Part shown: positions 1-10,940 of the stretch, piece by piece
Layout: each line of letters begins with the position of its first letter
How positions within the stretch are numbered: the stretch's first letter is position 1
NCBI GenBank assembly: GCA_030267965.1
Contig: BRYA01000348.1
Coordinates: 1,396-30,236, forward strand
Source of the DNA: Triparma columacea
Taxonomy: Eukaryota; Sar; Bolidophyceae; Parmales; Triparmaceae
Reading direction: 5' to 3'
Length of the DNA: 28,841 nt
The notes under the pieces: generated by a model
Seen by the model: only the letters and a program-made list of their open reading frames with translations
What the model was told of the DNA's origin: nothing
Databases searched by the model: none
Translations under genes and position numbers: made by a program

Positions 1-1985
1 TGTTGCAGAGGCAAAGCCTGTTGTAATTGCTGACACTGCAACAGAAAGCCATGCTGAATTGCCAACATCTTTGTCACTGGTTGCTATGGCCATGAGTTGG
101 ATGATCACTCCAGGGATTGCCTCAGCAAACATCTCAACACTTTTCATGAATGTCAACTCAAACATTGGGTCAGTTGCAGCCCCAACCTCTTGCGTTTCTC
201 CCTTTGCAACCCTGTAAGCATCAACAGCAGGCTTAAATCCAATCAAAACGGGAAGCCACTCCTTTAGAACCCTCTTCATTCCCAACTTCTTATTCTGACC
301 CCAAACAAAAAGCATCTGAAGACCAATTGACGCTACCAAACTTGCCAAAGAAGCCTTAAAGTACCCAATTTTCCTATCACTCCATAACATGTACGTCACA
401 TACAAATCAGTCAGCAAATCTGTCATACTAGTAATAGCCCCAACAGTAACCCTCATCTTCAACCCCCAAGGAACTTCCTCCAAAAGCCTGTAGCTAATTG
501 TCTCAAGCATATGTCTAAACCATTTATACTCCTCATCAAGCTCTTGTAGAGCAGGGAAAGTTAATATGAAGGCATCTACAGCAGCAACTGGCTTAGTATT
601 GATAGCCAAACTCCTCGCTAGAGACTCTCCAATCTCCCTTCCATCATTCTCCACCAGCTCAGCAGCCTTACCATCTACCTTCCTCAACTTACACAGCTTG
701 TTCTTGACAACAGCGTCAAGCATTGGTGAGACAAATGGGTACTTTTCTGTAGCCTGTCTCAGAACATGGTTTTTCCCAATAAATGACATCACTGCTTCTT
801 TCTTTGTCATTCCTTTTTTCCTGAAACTTAATGCAACTAAAAGTTGCTCACCCAATAACTTTCCAATTTGTTTAGGATCTAAACCTGTATAGTCTTGTGT
901 AGTATCATTCACAGCTAGTGAAGCAACCAATGCGCCTCCATTGTCCAAGCCAATACTTGCTCTCCTAATACCTGCTCTCAAAGCACCTGCTAGACCACCC
1001 TCAGCTTCAGCATCAACACTTGCTCTCCTAACACTCTCTCTCCTTCTAGCATCTCCACCTGATGGAATAAAATCTACAGGTACTTTAGCTTTCATCACAT
1101 CTGTAAACCAGTCTGGTTTGTCCTCTTCCCATTTAGCCCAGTTCAACTCAACCCAATTCTTAATTTCTCCTTCAATTGAGACCCAGTGATGCCTGGATCT
1201 GTCTAACACTTCAAACTTTATTGCATCACTTTCTCCTTCAAGGAAATATGCCATTGACATATCCTTTGATGTCTGTGTACTCCAGAAGGTATGCAAGTAC
1301 CTACTCTCAATGTTCAAAAAGAAGACAGCAAAACATAGGGTAGTTATTAGTATGGAATACTTCACTATCAATGAAGCAATATCAATTGGCTGCTCATCAA
1401 CATAAGGTGAAGCTATATATATTAACACTGGTAGGCTTCCCATTGTCAATGCAAGACCAAACAACCAATAGGCCCCCCCAATTTCATTAGGATGCCTAAA
1501 CTGCACAATTGAAGTGAAGTCTACGATGATCTTTAGAATCACTCTGAAAAGAACACTACTCATGATTTCTATGTTTCCCCCAAATGGTATCCAGTACCAA
1601 AAGTCTCCCCTCAATATCTTAACAAAAATATAGAGGCCAAGGTCAGCTCCAATGTACAGAACGACCCAGCTACCTCCCATCAACCCAAGAAGAACTATTG
1701 TTGTGCACCTTATTAGAAGCATTCCTGCAGTGAACAGCATCATGGAAACAAACACTACTGCTCTCTTGCTTGCTTTTGCTGGTACATACCCATAAAAGCC
1801 TGGTAAAGTTTCTCTATTAGCAGGGTCTGTGTCCCAGTCATAACTTATTGTTGCAGAGGCAAAGCCTGTTGTAATTGCTGACACTGCAACAGAAAGCCAT
1901 GCTGAATTGCCAACATCTTTGTCACTGGTTGCTATGGCCATGAGTTGGATGATCACTCCAGGGATTGCCTCAGCAAACATCTCAA
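1..1985 (-). repeat. Tandem 1,848-bp (616-codon) coding repeat, partial
   Basis: Bases 1-137 are identical to 1849-1985. Beyond that the two copies diverge at the DNA level but keep the same protein pattern (FKASLASLV, GMKRVLKEW, GFKPAVDAYRVA, MFAEAIPGVII). The period of 1,848 bp is a multiple of three, so this is an in-frame duplication of a whole membrane module. The left edge cuts the second copy. Confidence 0.85.
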
Positions 1986-4900
1986 TGCATTTCATCAATG
2001 TCATCTCATACATTGTGTCAACTGCAGCCCCAACCTCCTGCTTTGCCCCAGTTGCTACTCTGTATGCATCAACAGCGGGTTTAAACCCAATCAAAATTGG
2101 AAACCACTCCTTTAGCACCCTCTTCATCCCTAACTTCCTATTCTGTCCCCAAACAGCAAGCATTTGTATCCCTATTGACACTACCAAACTTGCCAAAGAA
2201 GCCTTAAAGTACCCATACTTCTTTTCTCTCCAAAACATGTTCGTCACATACACATCAGTCAGCAAATCAACCATGCTTGTGGCAGCACCAACAGTGACCC
2301 TTGCCTTCAAGCCTAAGTTAGACTTCATAAACAGTTTCATTACAATCTCCTCAAGCATTGGCCTTAACCACACTTGTTCATTCATGACTTCTTGCACTTC
2401 AATAAATTGATGTGCCCACTCATCTACAGCATGAGCAGCAGTTGCTGTGGTCAACATGACTGCTGTCACTGCACTCCCAATCTCCCACCCCCTGGCTTCC
2501 TCCTCACTCTTATCTTCTCCCTCATTTGTTGCTCTCCTTTTAAATTTGTTCATAACCAGAGCATACAGCATGGTTCTCATGTAACCATGCTGCTCTGTAA
2601 TCTCTCTCAGTGCCCTATTGGCAACAATGAACTCCCTCACGACCTCTACCTTACTGTCCCCAATATTCTTCCTCTTCACTCTCTCCATCAGCTGCTCTCC
2701 AAACCTCCTCCCATCCTGTTCCCCTGCTTCTGTGCTCTTCAGCAGATTATCAAAGTAGTAAGCAGCATCAGTTGCCAAACCCAGGTGCTTAATTACACTC
2801 TGTTTACTAGCAGCCTTTCCTAAACCCTCCTGTTTAGTCATCAGTTCTACATCTGTCTTCATCTTTTGGCCAGCCTCTGAAAACCTAAAAGCTGTGAAAT
2901 ACCCTTTGTGCTCAACTGTGAGTACAAGTATCTTGTTGTTGACTCTGTGAAGCACAACCTTGGATTTCAATCTGCTTTGGACGTCCCAGAAGAATGCTGC
3001 AACTTCTTTATTTGACGCTCTCACAGATATTGAAGTCTTCCCCCATCCCATTCCCTCCTCTGCCTTTATCAATGTCTGTCCAGACAATGCACTACTGATC
3101 TCTTGAGCTCCGTCAATCTCGTCAAAATGACTCTCAATCCCTGATGCTCCCTCAATTGCAATCTCTTCCAATTTTTGAATGATCTGCTGTCTATTAAAGG
3201 CATCAATCTCTTTGCTCCTGTCAAACTTCTTTCTGATGTGAATCATATTAGAAGCAAACTTGTGAGCTTGTCTGTTCATAACAATGTTTGGGACATTTCC
3301 TCCTATATCAATTGTAGGCACCATTACTGCTCTTGACTGAGGGATCCGTCCAACTTTTTCTAGTTCTTCAAACAGCCACACCGTCTTTGACGATCCTAAA
3401 ACATTTCCTTGCTTGAGTGGGAATTCCTTGTTTAGTTCTGTAGTGTCTTCATATACAACCCAGCATCTTTCTTTGCTTCCTTCCTCTTTTTTCCAGACGC
3501 AGCTTGTCCTGTAATCTCTTTTTGAGAATCCAGGAATGCCCAGATTTCTCTCGCTCAAATAGAGTTGTGAGTGGTTGTTTAGCTTTTTAATCTCCTGCTT
3601 CACAACTCTCTTGTGTTTCAACCCAGCTAGTTTCTCCCTTGAGTCCTTGGTGAATTCAAATGCTACACACTCTTCAAGAGAAGCGTCTATAACTGTCTCA
3701 CCTACACCCGAAACAAGACTCTGGCCTTGAATGTGCACTGACTTCATTTTGACCCTTGGGTCAGGACTCTTCAGGTCTTCAAAATGCTTACTCTTGATGC
3801 ACTTCTCATAGAATTCCTTCCCCTTCCTAACGGCCTTCTCCTCCTCCTCTGTATAATCTTGAGTTTCATTCTTGATGATATTTGCAAGATATTCCAGCGC
3901 AGCCCTGTCAATCTTATCATCACTCTGGTGAAACTTCTTCCGCAAGTCAATCATATTGCTTGCATACCCAGTTGTCAAGCAATTCATGACAAAACTTGGC
4001 ACAGAGCCCTTGATGTCCACCTTCGAAGCAAATATGACTTTAGTCTGGGGAACGCCACCAGTGGTTGTGAGTTCTTCAAACATCCAGGTAGTTCTTCCTG
4101 ATGCATGCACAATTTGAGAGCTCAATGGAAAGTCTTCGTTGAGCATGTCAGTGTCTTTGTACACGGTCCAACTTTTCTTTCTTCCCTCCTCTATCTGCCA
4201 GGTACAAAAAGCTCTCCACTCCCTGTCAGAGAATCCTCGTACCCCAAGACTCCTCCTGTTCAAATAAAGCTGTGAGTGGCTATTCAATTTCTTTGATTCG
4301 ATCGCCTTGTACTTCTTCCCAAGTTTGGCCTGCCTCTGCCTTGAATCCTTAATGAACTCATATGCCACGCACTCTGCAAGTGAAGCATCGATGACAGCCT
4401 CACACATCGCGATCACAAGGCTTTCGCCCTCAAGGTGCACAGCTTTCATCTTCACCCTGGGATCTGGACTCTTCAATTTCTTGAATTTCTTGCTTGTCTT
4501 GCAATCCATGTAGAACTTCTTGCCGTCGCTAATTAGTGCCTCTTCCTCGGCAGTGTAATCCTGGATTTCGTTGTTGATGATATCCACTGTCTGCAGCAGC
4601 TTAAAGCCGTCAATATCTCTGCTCTTGTCAAACTTCTTTCTCAAGTCTGAGACTTGTGCAAGAAACCTTGGTGCAAGCTTGTTCACAATGGAGGAGAAGA
4701 AAATACCACCAAGGTCCATTTTTGTTGTGAAAGTGACTGATGTTTGTGGCACACCTCCAATAGGGCCAAGTGGCTCAAATACCCATACTGTATGGATCTT
4801 CACTAAAACATTCCTAGCCTTCACTGGAAAGTCTTTATGAAGCTCATCTGTATCTGCAAGATCAATAATAACTTTGCCATCATGTTGCTTGAACCAGGTA

Positions 4901-5714
4901 ACTTTAAGTCTCCCATCACGAAGAGCAAAACCAGGGAGACCAAGGTCCCTTGTAGAGATGAAGAAGCAGGTGTGACCATTGGAGTTTTTGATGTGGTACT
5001 CTGTGATTCCTCGTTCCTTTGAAGTTTTACGGAATTCTCTTGAATCAAAATAGAACTCATTTGCAGCACACTCCTCCACACTAGCATCAACCACAGTAGT
5101 GGCAACACCAGTCCCACTGCTTGCCCCATCGACATGAACTAGCTTCATCTTGACCCTCTCATCAGGACTCTTCAAATCGTGAAACTTCTCTCCCTTCTCA
5201 CAATTCTCACAGAGTTCTCCATCCCCTTCCTGATTGCCTGCTTCTCTTCTTCGGTGTAATCTTGTTTCTCGTTCCTAATTATGTTGGTGAGCGCCTCTAG
5301 CGCAGCTCGGTCAATCTCCTCATCAGTCTGGGTGGCTCCACCGATGCCTGCAAGGGACGCTTTGTTTCCCTCGGCTTTTTCCTCCACTGAATTTTCGTTG
5401 CCACCGAGGCCGTCAGTAGGGTCGTCGACGCGAAAAACCCGTCCATTCTCCATATTATTGTCATCGATAGAGTCAATAACAACTTCAGGAGCAACAAATA
5501 TCCCCTCCCGCACCCTGCTGGCAAAGTTGATGGTTTTGTCGTGGTCCTGGAGGCTATTCTCGACGTCGCTGCGGGCTACAATGTCCTCGTCCTCCTGCTG
5601 GGGGCTGTCTTTAGTGCTCATTTTGACACCCAAAGGGATTTTCTTGATGTCTAACGGTTTGTAAGGGTGGATAAACGGTGCGGTGAGCTTAGTGAAAGAT
5701 AAGTCGAGCTTCAT
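1..5714 (-). CDS. Giant multi-START-like, tandem polytopic membrane protein (C-terminus beyond left edge; frameshift near N-terminus)
   Basis: Seen: the minus-strand frame is open without a stop from about 5274 to the left edge (about 1,750 codons), and a 180-codon ORF starts at 5714 in another frame. Three modules of roughly 190 residues (about 5165-4610, 4485-3915, 3765-3195) each contain a VIDAS/VVDAS-ExxA motif, then LGxxGFxxR, then GGVPQT-like or equivalent, and end in LRKKFDxS. They are joined by a repeated linker QDYTxEE. A fourth, shorter module (about 3110-2880) is degenerate. After these come about seven hydrophobic segments (about 2350-1290), an amphipathic WVSIEGEIKNWVELNW stretch, a Ser/Arg linker with two RRAS motifs, and a second copy of the membrane module running off the edge. 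Known: START/SRPBCC domains bind lipids. Inference: a membrane-anchored lipid sensor or transfer protein. The DLLTD and EAIPGVIIQ motifs faintly recall XK-type scramblases, at low confidence. The start could be 5714, Met32 at 5621, or an internal Met at 5148 if the 5' frameshift is real. Confidence 0.8.
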
Positions 5715-5917
5715 ATGCTATTTACGACCAGTTCCAAGAAATTGCCAACAAGGCCCCCTTGTACCCAACAATCTTGCCATCTGCTATGTTCTTCTACCAT
5801 GATCTCCACAATGAAAAGGTTTGCGAAGGCCTCGAAGCACCACTTTCTCGTCGTATACCCCCACCCCCCCCTCTGCCTCACTTACCTTGACGAATATGCT
5901 GTCCGCAAGCTTAGGAA

Positions 5918-5938
5918 TGACCCAAGAGCCTTGGGTCA
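5918..5938. repeat. Perfect inverted repeat, 9-bp stem with AGC loop
   Basis: The arms TGACCCAAG (5918-5926) and CTTGGGTCA (5930-5938) are exact reverse complements with a 3-nt loop. The arms start with TGACCC, which could also be a palindromic factor-binding site. It lies about 205 bp upstream of the START-repeat start codon on that gene's promoter side. Confidence 0.6.
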
Positions 5939-6240
5939 GGAGGGCTTAGGGTAGGATGGACAAAATTGTGGTTGTTGGACAGCGGGGGAGTCAAATATGC
6001 GATGAGGTTCGGGTGGGAGTCGTAGATGAATATAAAAGGTGAGTTACGGGGTGCAAGAGGTCCTAATGGGGGAGATCACCAAAACCAGTAGAGCAGTTGC
6101 GGCGAGGGGGGAGTGTTGGGGGAGGCCTCGGTGGAAATTTCGCTTCAACGAGGAAGGTTTTGCGTCGATTTTGATGTTGAGAAGAGCTGAGGTGCTCTTA
6201 ATTTGGTGTTAGGTAGTCGTACACTAGATTAATTTTGTGG

Positions 6241-6600
6241 TTAAGGATTGCACTTGCAAATCGAAAATCGGAAAAATTGAATTGTCTATTTTATACCTAC
6301 GAAATATATATTGTTAGAAACAATCAATATTATAACCTAATTTAGTATATTTGATAATATGAAACTTGTTTTGATATCTCAAGAATATAATTTTATTAAT
6401 GTCTCAAATGTAACTTGATATATTCAATTATATAAAATATAGCATTTTTTGAATACTACTGTATGTTTATATCACCTAAATAAATATTTGAAATTTCTCA
6501 GGTGTAAAATATTTTGGTATATGAATTGTTGTACATTTTGAAATCAATTGAGAAGGTTTGATACAAACATAAAGATATTGAGATATCAGTAAAGAATTTA
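6241..6600. other. AT-rich island
   Basis: A hand count gives 78 G+C in 360 bases (about 22 percent), against roughly half in the neighbouring genes. It has no long ORF and no clear tandem repeat. It lies downstream of the channel gene stop. It could be an old insertion, an organelle-derived piece or a replication/centromere-type element; nothing in it decides between these. Confidence 0.6.
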
Positions 6601-6683
6601 GAAGACTTTTGAAAATGTTGCGCGCAAATTTTTTGTCGTAGAAACCGCTAAGGTAAGAAGCTAGGATTTCCTTTACCTATACC

Positions 6684-9600
6684 CTATTTGCTCCTTCCTG
6701 TCGTCTTAAGTTCTTCCTGCTCTTCCTCGTTAGCCTTTTGGGCTGCACTTCCTATCGTTGCACTCCCAAGATTGGTGAGAACGGCAATTTCGCTCTCCTC
6801 GAATGCCGGCATGTCCATCCTCGCTACTGCGTTAAGGGGGGAGACGAAGCCAGGCATGCTACCCATCCTCCTTCTCACAACCTGCCCTCCCCTGCCCCCC
6901 CCCCCACTACTACTGCCCCCCTCTCCAACGCTGCTCCTGGCCATCTGGCTCCTCTTCAAGAACTGCGCCCTTCTCATAGCAGTGACTGCATTGACCTCGT
7001 CCTGGTTCAGAGTCATGTTGGTAATGCTACCCCTCCCTTCCTCTCCGCTCTCCTCGTCGCTTATAAGCCTGACCTCCTCGTGGGCCACTAGCTCCTCCTC
7101 TTTCTCCTGGAAAGCGATAAAGGCCTCAACGTATATTGCAATGACGATCTGGAGGAGTATCATAACGGAGATGAGGTGGAAAGTAATGAAATAGATGGCG
7201 TTCCTTTTCCTCTTGAACACGCACATGGTTGTGTACATGATGAGGTGCCAATTGGAAGTCGTAAGGATTTGGAAGAGTCTCATGTTGGCTGCCCCGAAGT
7301 TTGTGAAGTCGACGCTGCTCTGATAGTCCGCCTCACACGCCATGACCTCGGGGTCATTGAGGTCTAGATCACCGTACAGGTACATCCCTCCCAGGGCCCA
7401 AAAGTAAAGGAAGAGGAGTGTCACCGCCATGCTATTGACCATGAAGGGGAAAATGGTCAAAATCACTCTGAGCTTCTTCATCTTTGGCGAGACGAAAATA
7501 ACCCTAATCGTCCTGTTTATAATTAGCATGACCCCCAGGTTGTTCTTGTACTCGACGATGAATCTGCTGAAATCGTTGTCATCTCCGATGAGCTGCCTCA
7601 CTGGGCCATTCAGCCAGCCGGCGAGGCCGCAAGTGAACGCGACCAGGACGACCCCGAAATCATACCTGAGACGTTTCGAGCGAAGCAAGAGAATCAATTG
7701 CGAAAAGAGTTAGAGCAAACAGTCCACGCACACTGCTACTTCCGACACTTCCCACAGCAGCTTGCTTTGCCTGCCTCACCTGTTCCTCCAAGTTCCCCAG
7801 AAGCTCTCCCACCCCACAAAGTAAATTTTTAGCAGCATCTCCAGGACGCAAAGCCCCAACCAAGTGTTTCCCAATAGGTCGATGTTTGCGTTGCTCATAA
7901 AGGTGTTGTTATGGTAGTCTGTGCAGATGACCGTGAAGACGCAGCAGAGGAAGAGGATGACCCGGTCGAAGGCCTCGCTCTCGAGGAGCGGCGTCATGTT
8001 GCGCCTGAAATCCTGGACGAACCTCCTCTTGCTCAGCCGAGATACGAGGTCGGAGGAAGAGTTCTGCCTTTTGACCCTGTAGTCGACCAGGATGACCTCG
8101 CAGCATCGGAAGAAATCAATCGGGTAAAGCTTCTGCGCCTCTGGGTCTGTCCGCGCCAGTTCGCGAAACATCGACCTCGATATGCCCTTGATCTTCTCCA
8201 ACCCTGTGTCTTTCTGGAACATCTCCGGCCTGACCTGCCGGAGGACCTTCTTGAACTGGTTTACCCCGAGGTACCCCTGCTTTTCCATGTCCAGAAGCTG
8301 GAATGCTGCAAGTAGCGCCGTTCGCTCCAAGATCCTTCCATGTAGCGCCTCCCTGTGGTGATTTGTCTTGAAGGCCCTGTACAGCGTAGGAATCGCAAGG
8401 TTCCCTAAGAAGAACATTACAAGCATTAAGAACGACCAGAAATAGACGAAGTAAAGTTTGTTCTTCTCGTACGCAGGTTGCTGGATATCTGGGTAGTTTT
8501 CCGTGGTGTAGAGGACGTACATAGCAATGAAGGCGTTGCCGAAGTTTCTACGATGGGTGGGTGGTGAGAATCCGAGGTGTTAATGGGTTGGGATGGGTTG
8601 GGTTGAATATTGGGTGGTAAGGTAGAGCAGCTGCGCTCACCTAAAGTTTTGAAGTCTATCTAAATTGAACTCCTCGTTCCCCCCAAACAGGATGACCCCC
8701 GCTATGCTCCAAGTACAGAGCAGCACCACGAGCAGCACTATGAGCTGCCAGACGTGCGGGACAGTCCTCGCGATTAGGCTCCCCCACCTGCGCAGCTCGG
8801 GGATCCACACGAAAACGTAGATCGGCCTGATGAGGCGGGAGTACCGGGCCGCACCCAGGAGCAAAGAGTGAGAGTACCAGAGGTCTAAACCGAAGATGAT
8901 GACGGCCCAGAGCTTGAAGCAGTGGAGCCACCTGACTGTATAGAACTCAGGCATGTGTTTGGTGACAGTCTGCGTGGATGGGTGCGCGGGGTTAGACTAT
9001 CAGCAGGAACAGCAGCAGCCGCAGCCGCAGCCGCAGCCGCAGCCGCAGCCGCAGCTTGGCTTTTGTGCGTGATCCTGCCATCGCGCCTTGGTGTTCGCTC
9101 ACCTTCAGTCTAATACTGTTCCTATCCACCTTCCTACAGCCGCAGTAGTCCCTAATCCCGCAAGAGTAGACGTTGAGACAGATATCAACCATGTACATTC
9201 CGACGATGCAGCACTCGACGTACCAGACGTTCTGGAGGAAGACCACGTCGTGGAGTCCAAAGCTAAGGTAAGGCGAGCGCGTGGTTGGTAATGCGAGGGG
9301 GAGGAGGATTAGGGTTAGGGAATTTCGGGACCCCAAGCGAGCTGCCTTTAAGTGACTCGTTTCGCTCGCCAGGTAGCTCGCTCCTCCTCCTGGTTACTAC
9401 TATTACTGCACACTTCCTACTACTACACTCACGTTCCCGAGTAAGTACCCCTCCCGTCCTTGAAGTGCAGCGCCGGTTCGAAGAACGCTAGCATCAGATG
9501 CACCAGGCTGATACCCAGCATCGCCACCCTCCACCACCTGCTCTGCAGGAACAGGTACGTCTTCATCGGCCCTCCGGCGCTCCGATGTATCTTGATTGGT

Positions 9601-10940
9601 CGCTCGTGGATGGCGTCCTTTATGTAAACGGCGGCGCGGGTGATTCGGTCGTCCTCGGTTAGGATGCGGCGCTTCAGGTCGAAGAAGAAGGCTTTGCTGC
9701 CCCTCTTCTTTCCGAAGGAGCTACTGGTGCTGGCATGGGAAGTGGAGCTAGAGGGGCGGCAGTTGGGAGTGTTTGTCTTTCTAAAGGGGGAAGACGGGCC
9801 GGGAAGCGACATCGACGGGGGGGTGTTTGGGGGCGAAGACGTAGAGCTGGATCGCCTGATAGGTGAGGGCGTTGGTGACTAACGTTGGTTCTTGGGTTAG
9901 TAATTCCATTCTTTGTCCACTCCGCCACCCCCCTGCCTCCTCCCATCCCCCCTCCGCCTTACCTCAGCAGCAGCCCCTATTCCTCCCCCATCCATTTGCA
10001 CCATTGCCATCCCCTTATCTCCCTCCACCCCACTCAGGCTCCCCCTCATCCCCCCCACTAAGTTCCTTAGCGTGCTACCCCTCTCCATCTTCCCCTGCAT
10101 CTTTGCCCTATCCTCGAAGCTGGTTCCATAGTCCCCCTCCCTCCCCTCGCCCTCGTTTTCCTCCTCTACCGTATCGTTTACAATCCACAGCTGAAAGTCG
10201 GACGCCAGCTTGTGGTCGAGGTTGAAGAACTCGTCGTCCCCGATCCTCAAGTTCCTGTAGAAGCTCCTATACGGCTGCAGCCCCTCGTAGCCGCTCCTGA
10301 AGTCGATCCCCGACAGCATGGTCTCTGTCCTTGACCTTGTCGACATGCTGATAACGTCCGATTCGCTGTTCCTGCTCTGCGCGTAGCCCCCCCCCCCCAT
10401 CGGCTCGGAGACCCTGCTTATGACCATGCTAACTGGCCTGCTCCCCTCCCCACCTGCAGCGCTTCCCACCCTACTCTGTGCACCCGTACCCCTCCTGTGG
10501 GCCCTCTGCTTCTCGAACTTCACGACAGCCGGCGAGGGAGGGGGAGCAATTTTGGGCTTTGCGGGAGGGGGCTTGATAGTAGGTTTTGATGAAGCTTCCT
10601 TGGGACCCTCGCCTGGGGACTCGTTCTGTTCCGGGGAGGGAGGGGGAGGAGGCGCAATTTTGGGCTTCGCGGGAGGGGGCTTGACAGTAGGTTTTGACGA
10701 ATCTATCTTGGGACCATTGCCGGGGGGATCGTTCCGTTCCGCGGAGGGAGGGGGAGGAGGAACAATCTTGGGCTTCGGGGGGGGGGGCTTAACAACAGGT
10801 TTTGACGATGCTACCTTGGGACCATTGCCTGGGGAATTGTTCCGTTCCGCGGAACTACCTCCCTCTTCTGAACCACCAATCGGGCCTTCCGCTGGAAGCT
10901 CACTGGGTACCCTGCCTTCGTTGTCTTCAGTAGTTTCCAT
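6684..10940 (-). CDS. Two-pore channel (TPC1-like) voltage-gated cation channel, six exons
   Basis: Exons 10940-9963, 9878-9433, 9262-9103, 8969-8641, 8547-7780 and 7665-6684 join in frame with GT-AG introns to give 1,220 residues. Residues 30-137 are three 36-residue proline-rich repeats. Domain I has an S4-like RYSRLIR segment and a pore with NFGNAF followed by TTENYPD (652-658). The inter-domain linker carries one degenerate EF-hand-like loop starting DMEKQG (724). Domain II has an S4 with NRTIR (944-948) and a pore with TTSNW (1029-1033), then S6 and a Ser/Gly-rich cytosolic tail. Known: TPCs are dimeric two-domain Na+/Ca2+ channels of vacuolar or endolysosomal membranes, and plant TPC1 is Ca2+-regulated through linker EF-hands and has a TTSNNPD filter in domain I. 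Inferred from this: an organelle cation channel. The Glu in filter I is unlike plant TPC1. Exon 1 is the least certain part but joins in phase. Confidence 0.88.
9017..9055. repeat. Hexanucleotide microsatellite (AGCCGC)6.5 in an intron
   Basis: It lies in the third intron of the channel gene (8970-9102) and fills about a third of it. Both flanking splice sites are intact. Confidence 0.9.
10530..10853 (-). repeat. Three 108-bp coding repeats (proline-rich, 36 residues each)
   Basis: Within exon 1 of the channel gene. Each unit reads roughly S-E-x-N-x-x-P-G-x-G-P-K-x-x-S-S-K-P and then a PPP-KPKI-PPP stretch. Units are residues 30-65, 66-101 and 102-137. The second and third are closest in the KPPPAKPKIAPPP part. 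Confidence 0.85.

Larger units (their letters stand above)
5715..6683. other. Intergenic region between the START-repeat gene and the channel gene
   Basis: It holds the promoter side of the START-repeat gene (minus) and the 3' flank of the channel gene (minus). The first half is of ordinary composition and contains a perfect hairpin and a short protein-like plus-strand frame. The second half is an AT-rich island. I see no convincing complete gene and no RNA gene. Confidence 0.6.

Noticed and set aside
566..4840. Many plus-strand ORFs of 60-170 codons in the left 5 kb
   Set aside because: All are antisense shadows of the uninterrupted minus-strand START-repeat frame, have no family motifs, and are biased to Ser/Leu/Pro.
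5201..5216. A 14-nt intron (GTGAG to GAG) explaining the START-gene frameshift
   Set aside because: Far shorter than the other introns here. The sister linkers show that these bases should be coding.
5205..5230. Programmed -1 frameshifting at AAGGGGATG
   Set aside because: A G-run slip is possible, but there is no clear downstream structure and the sister repeat fits a 2-bp insertion better.
9309..9320. Telomere-like TTAGGG twice
   Set aside because: Only two copies, inside an intron of the channel gene; too short to mean an interstitial telomere.
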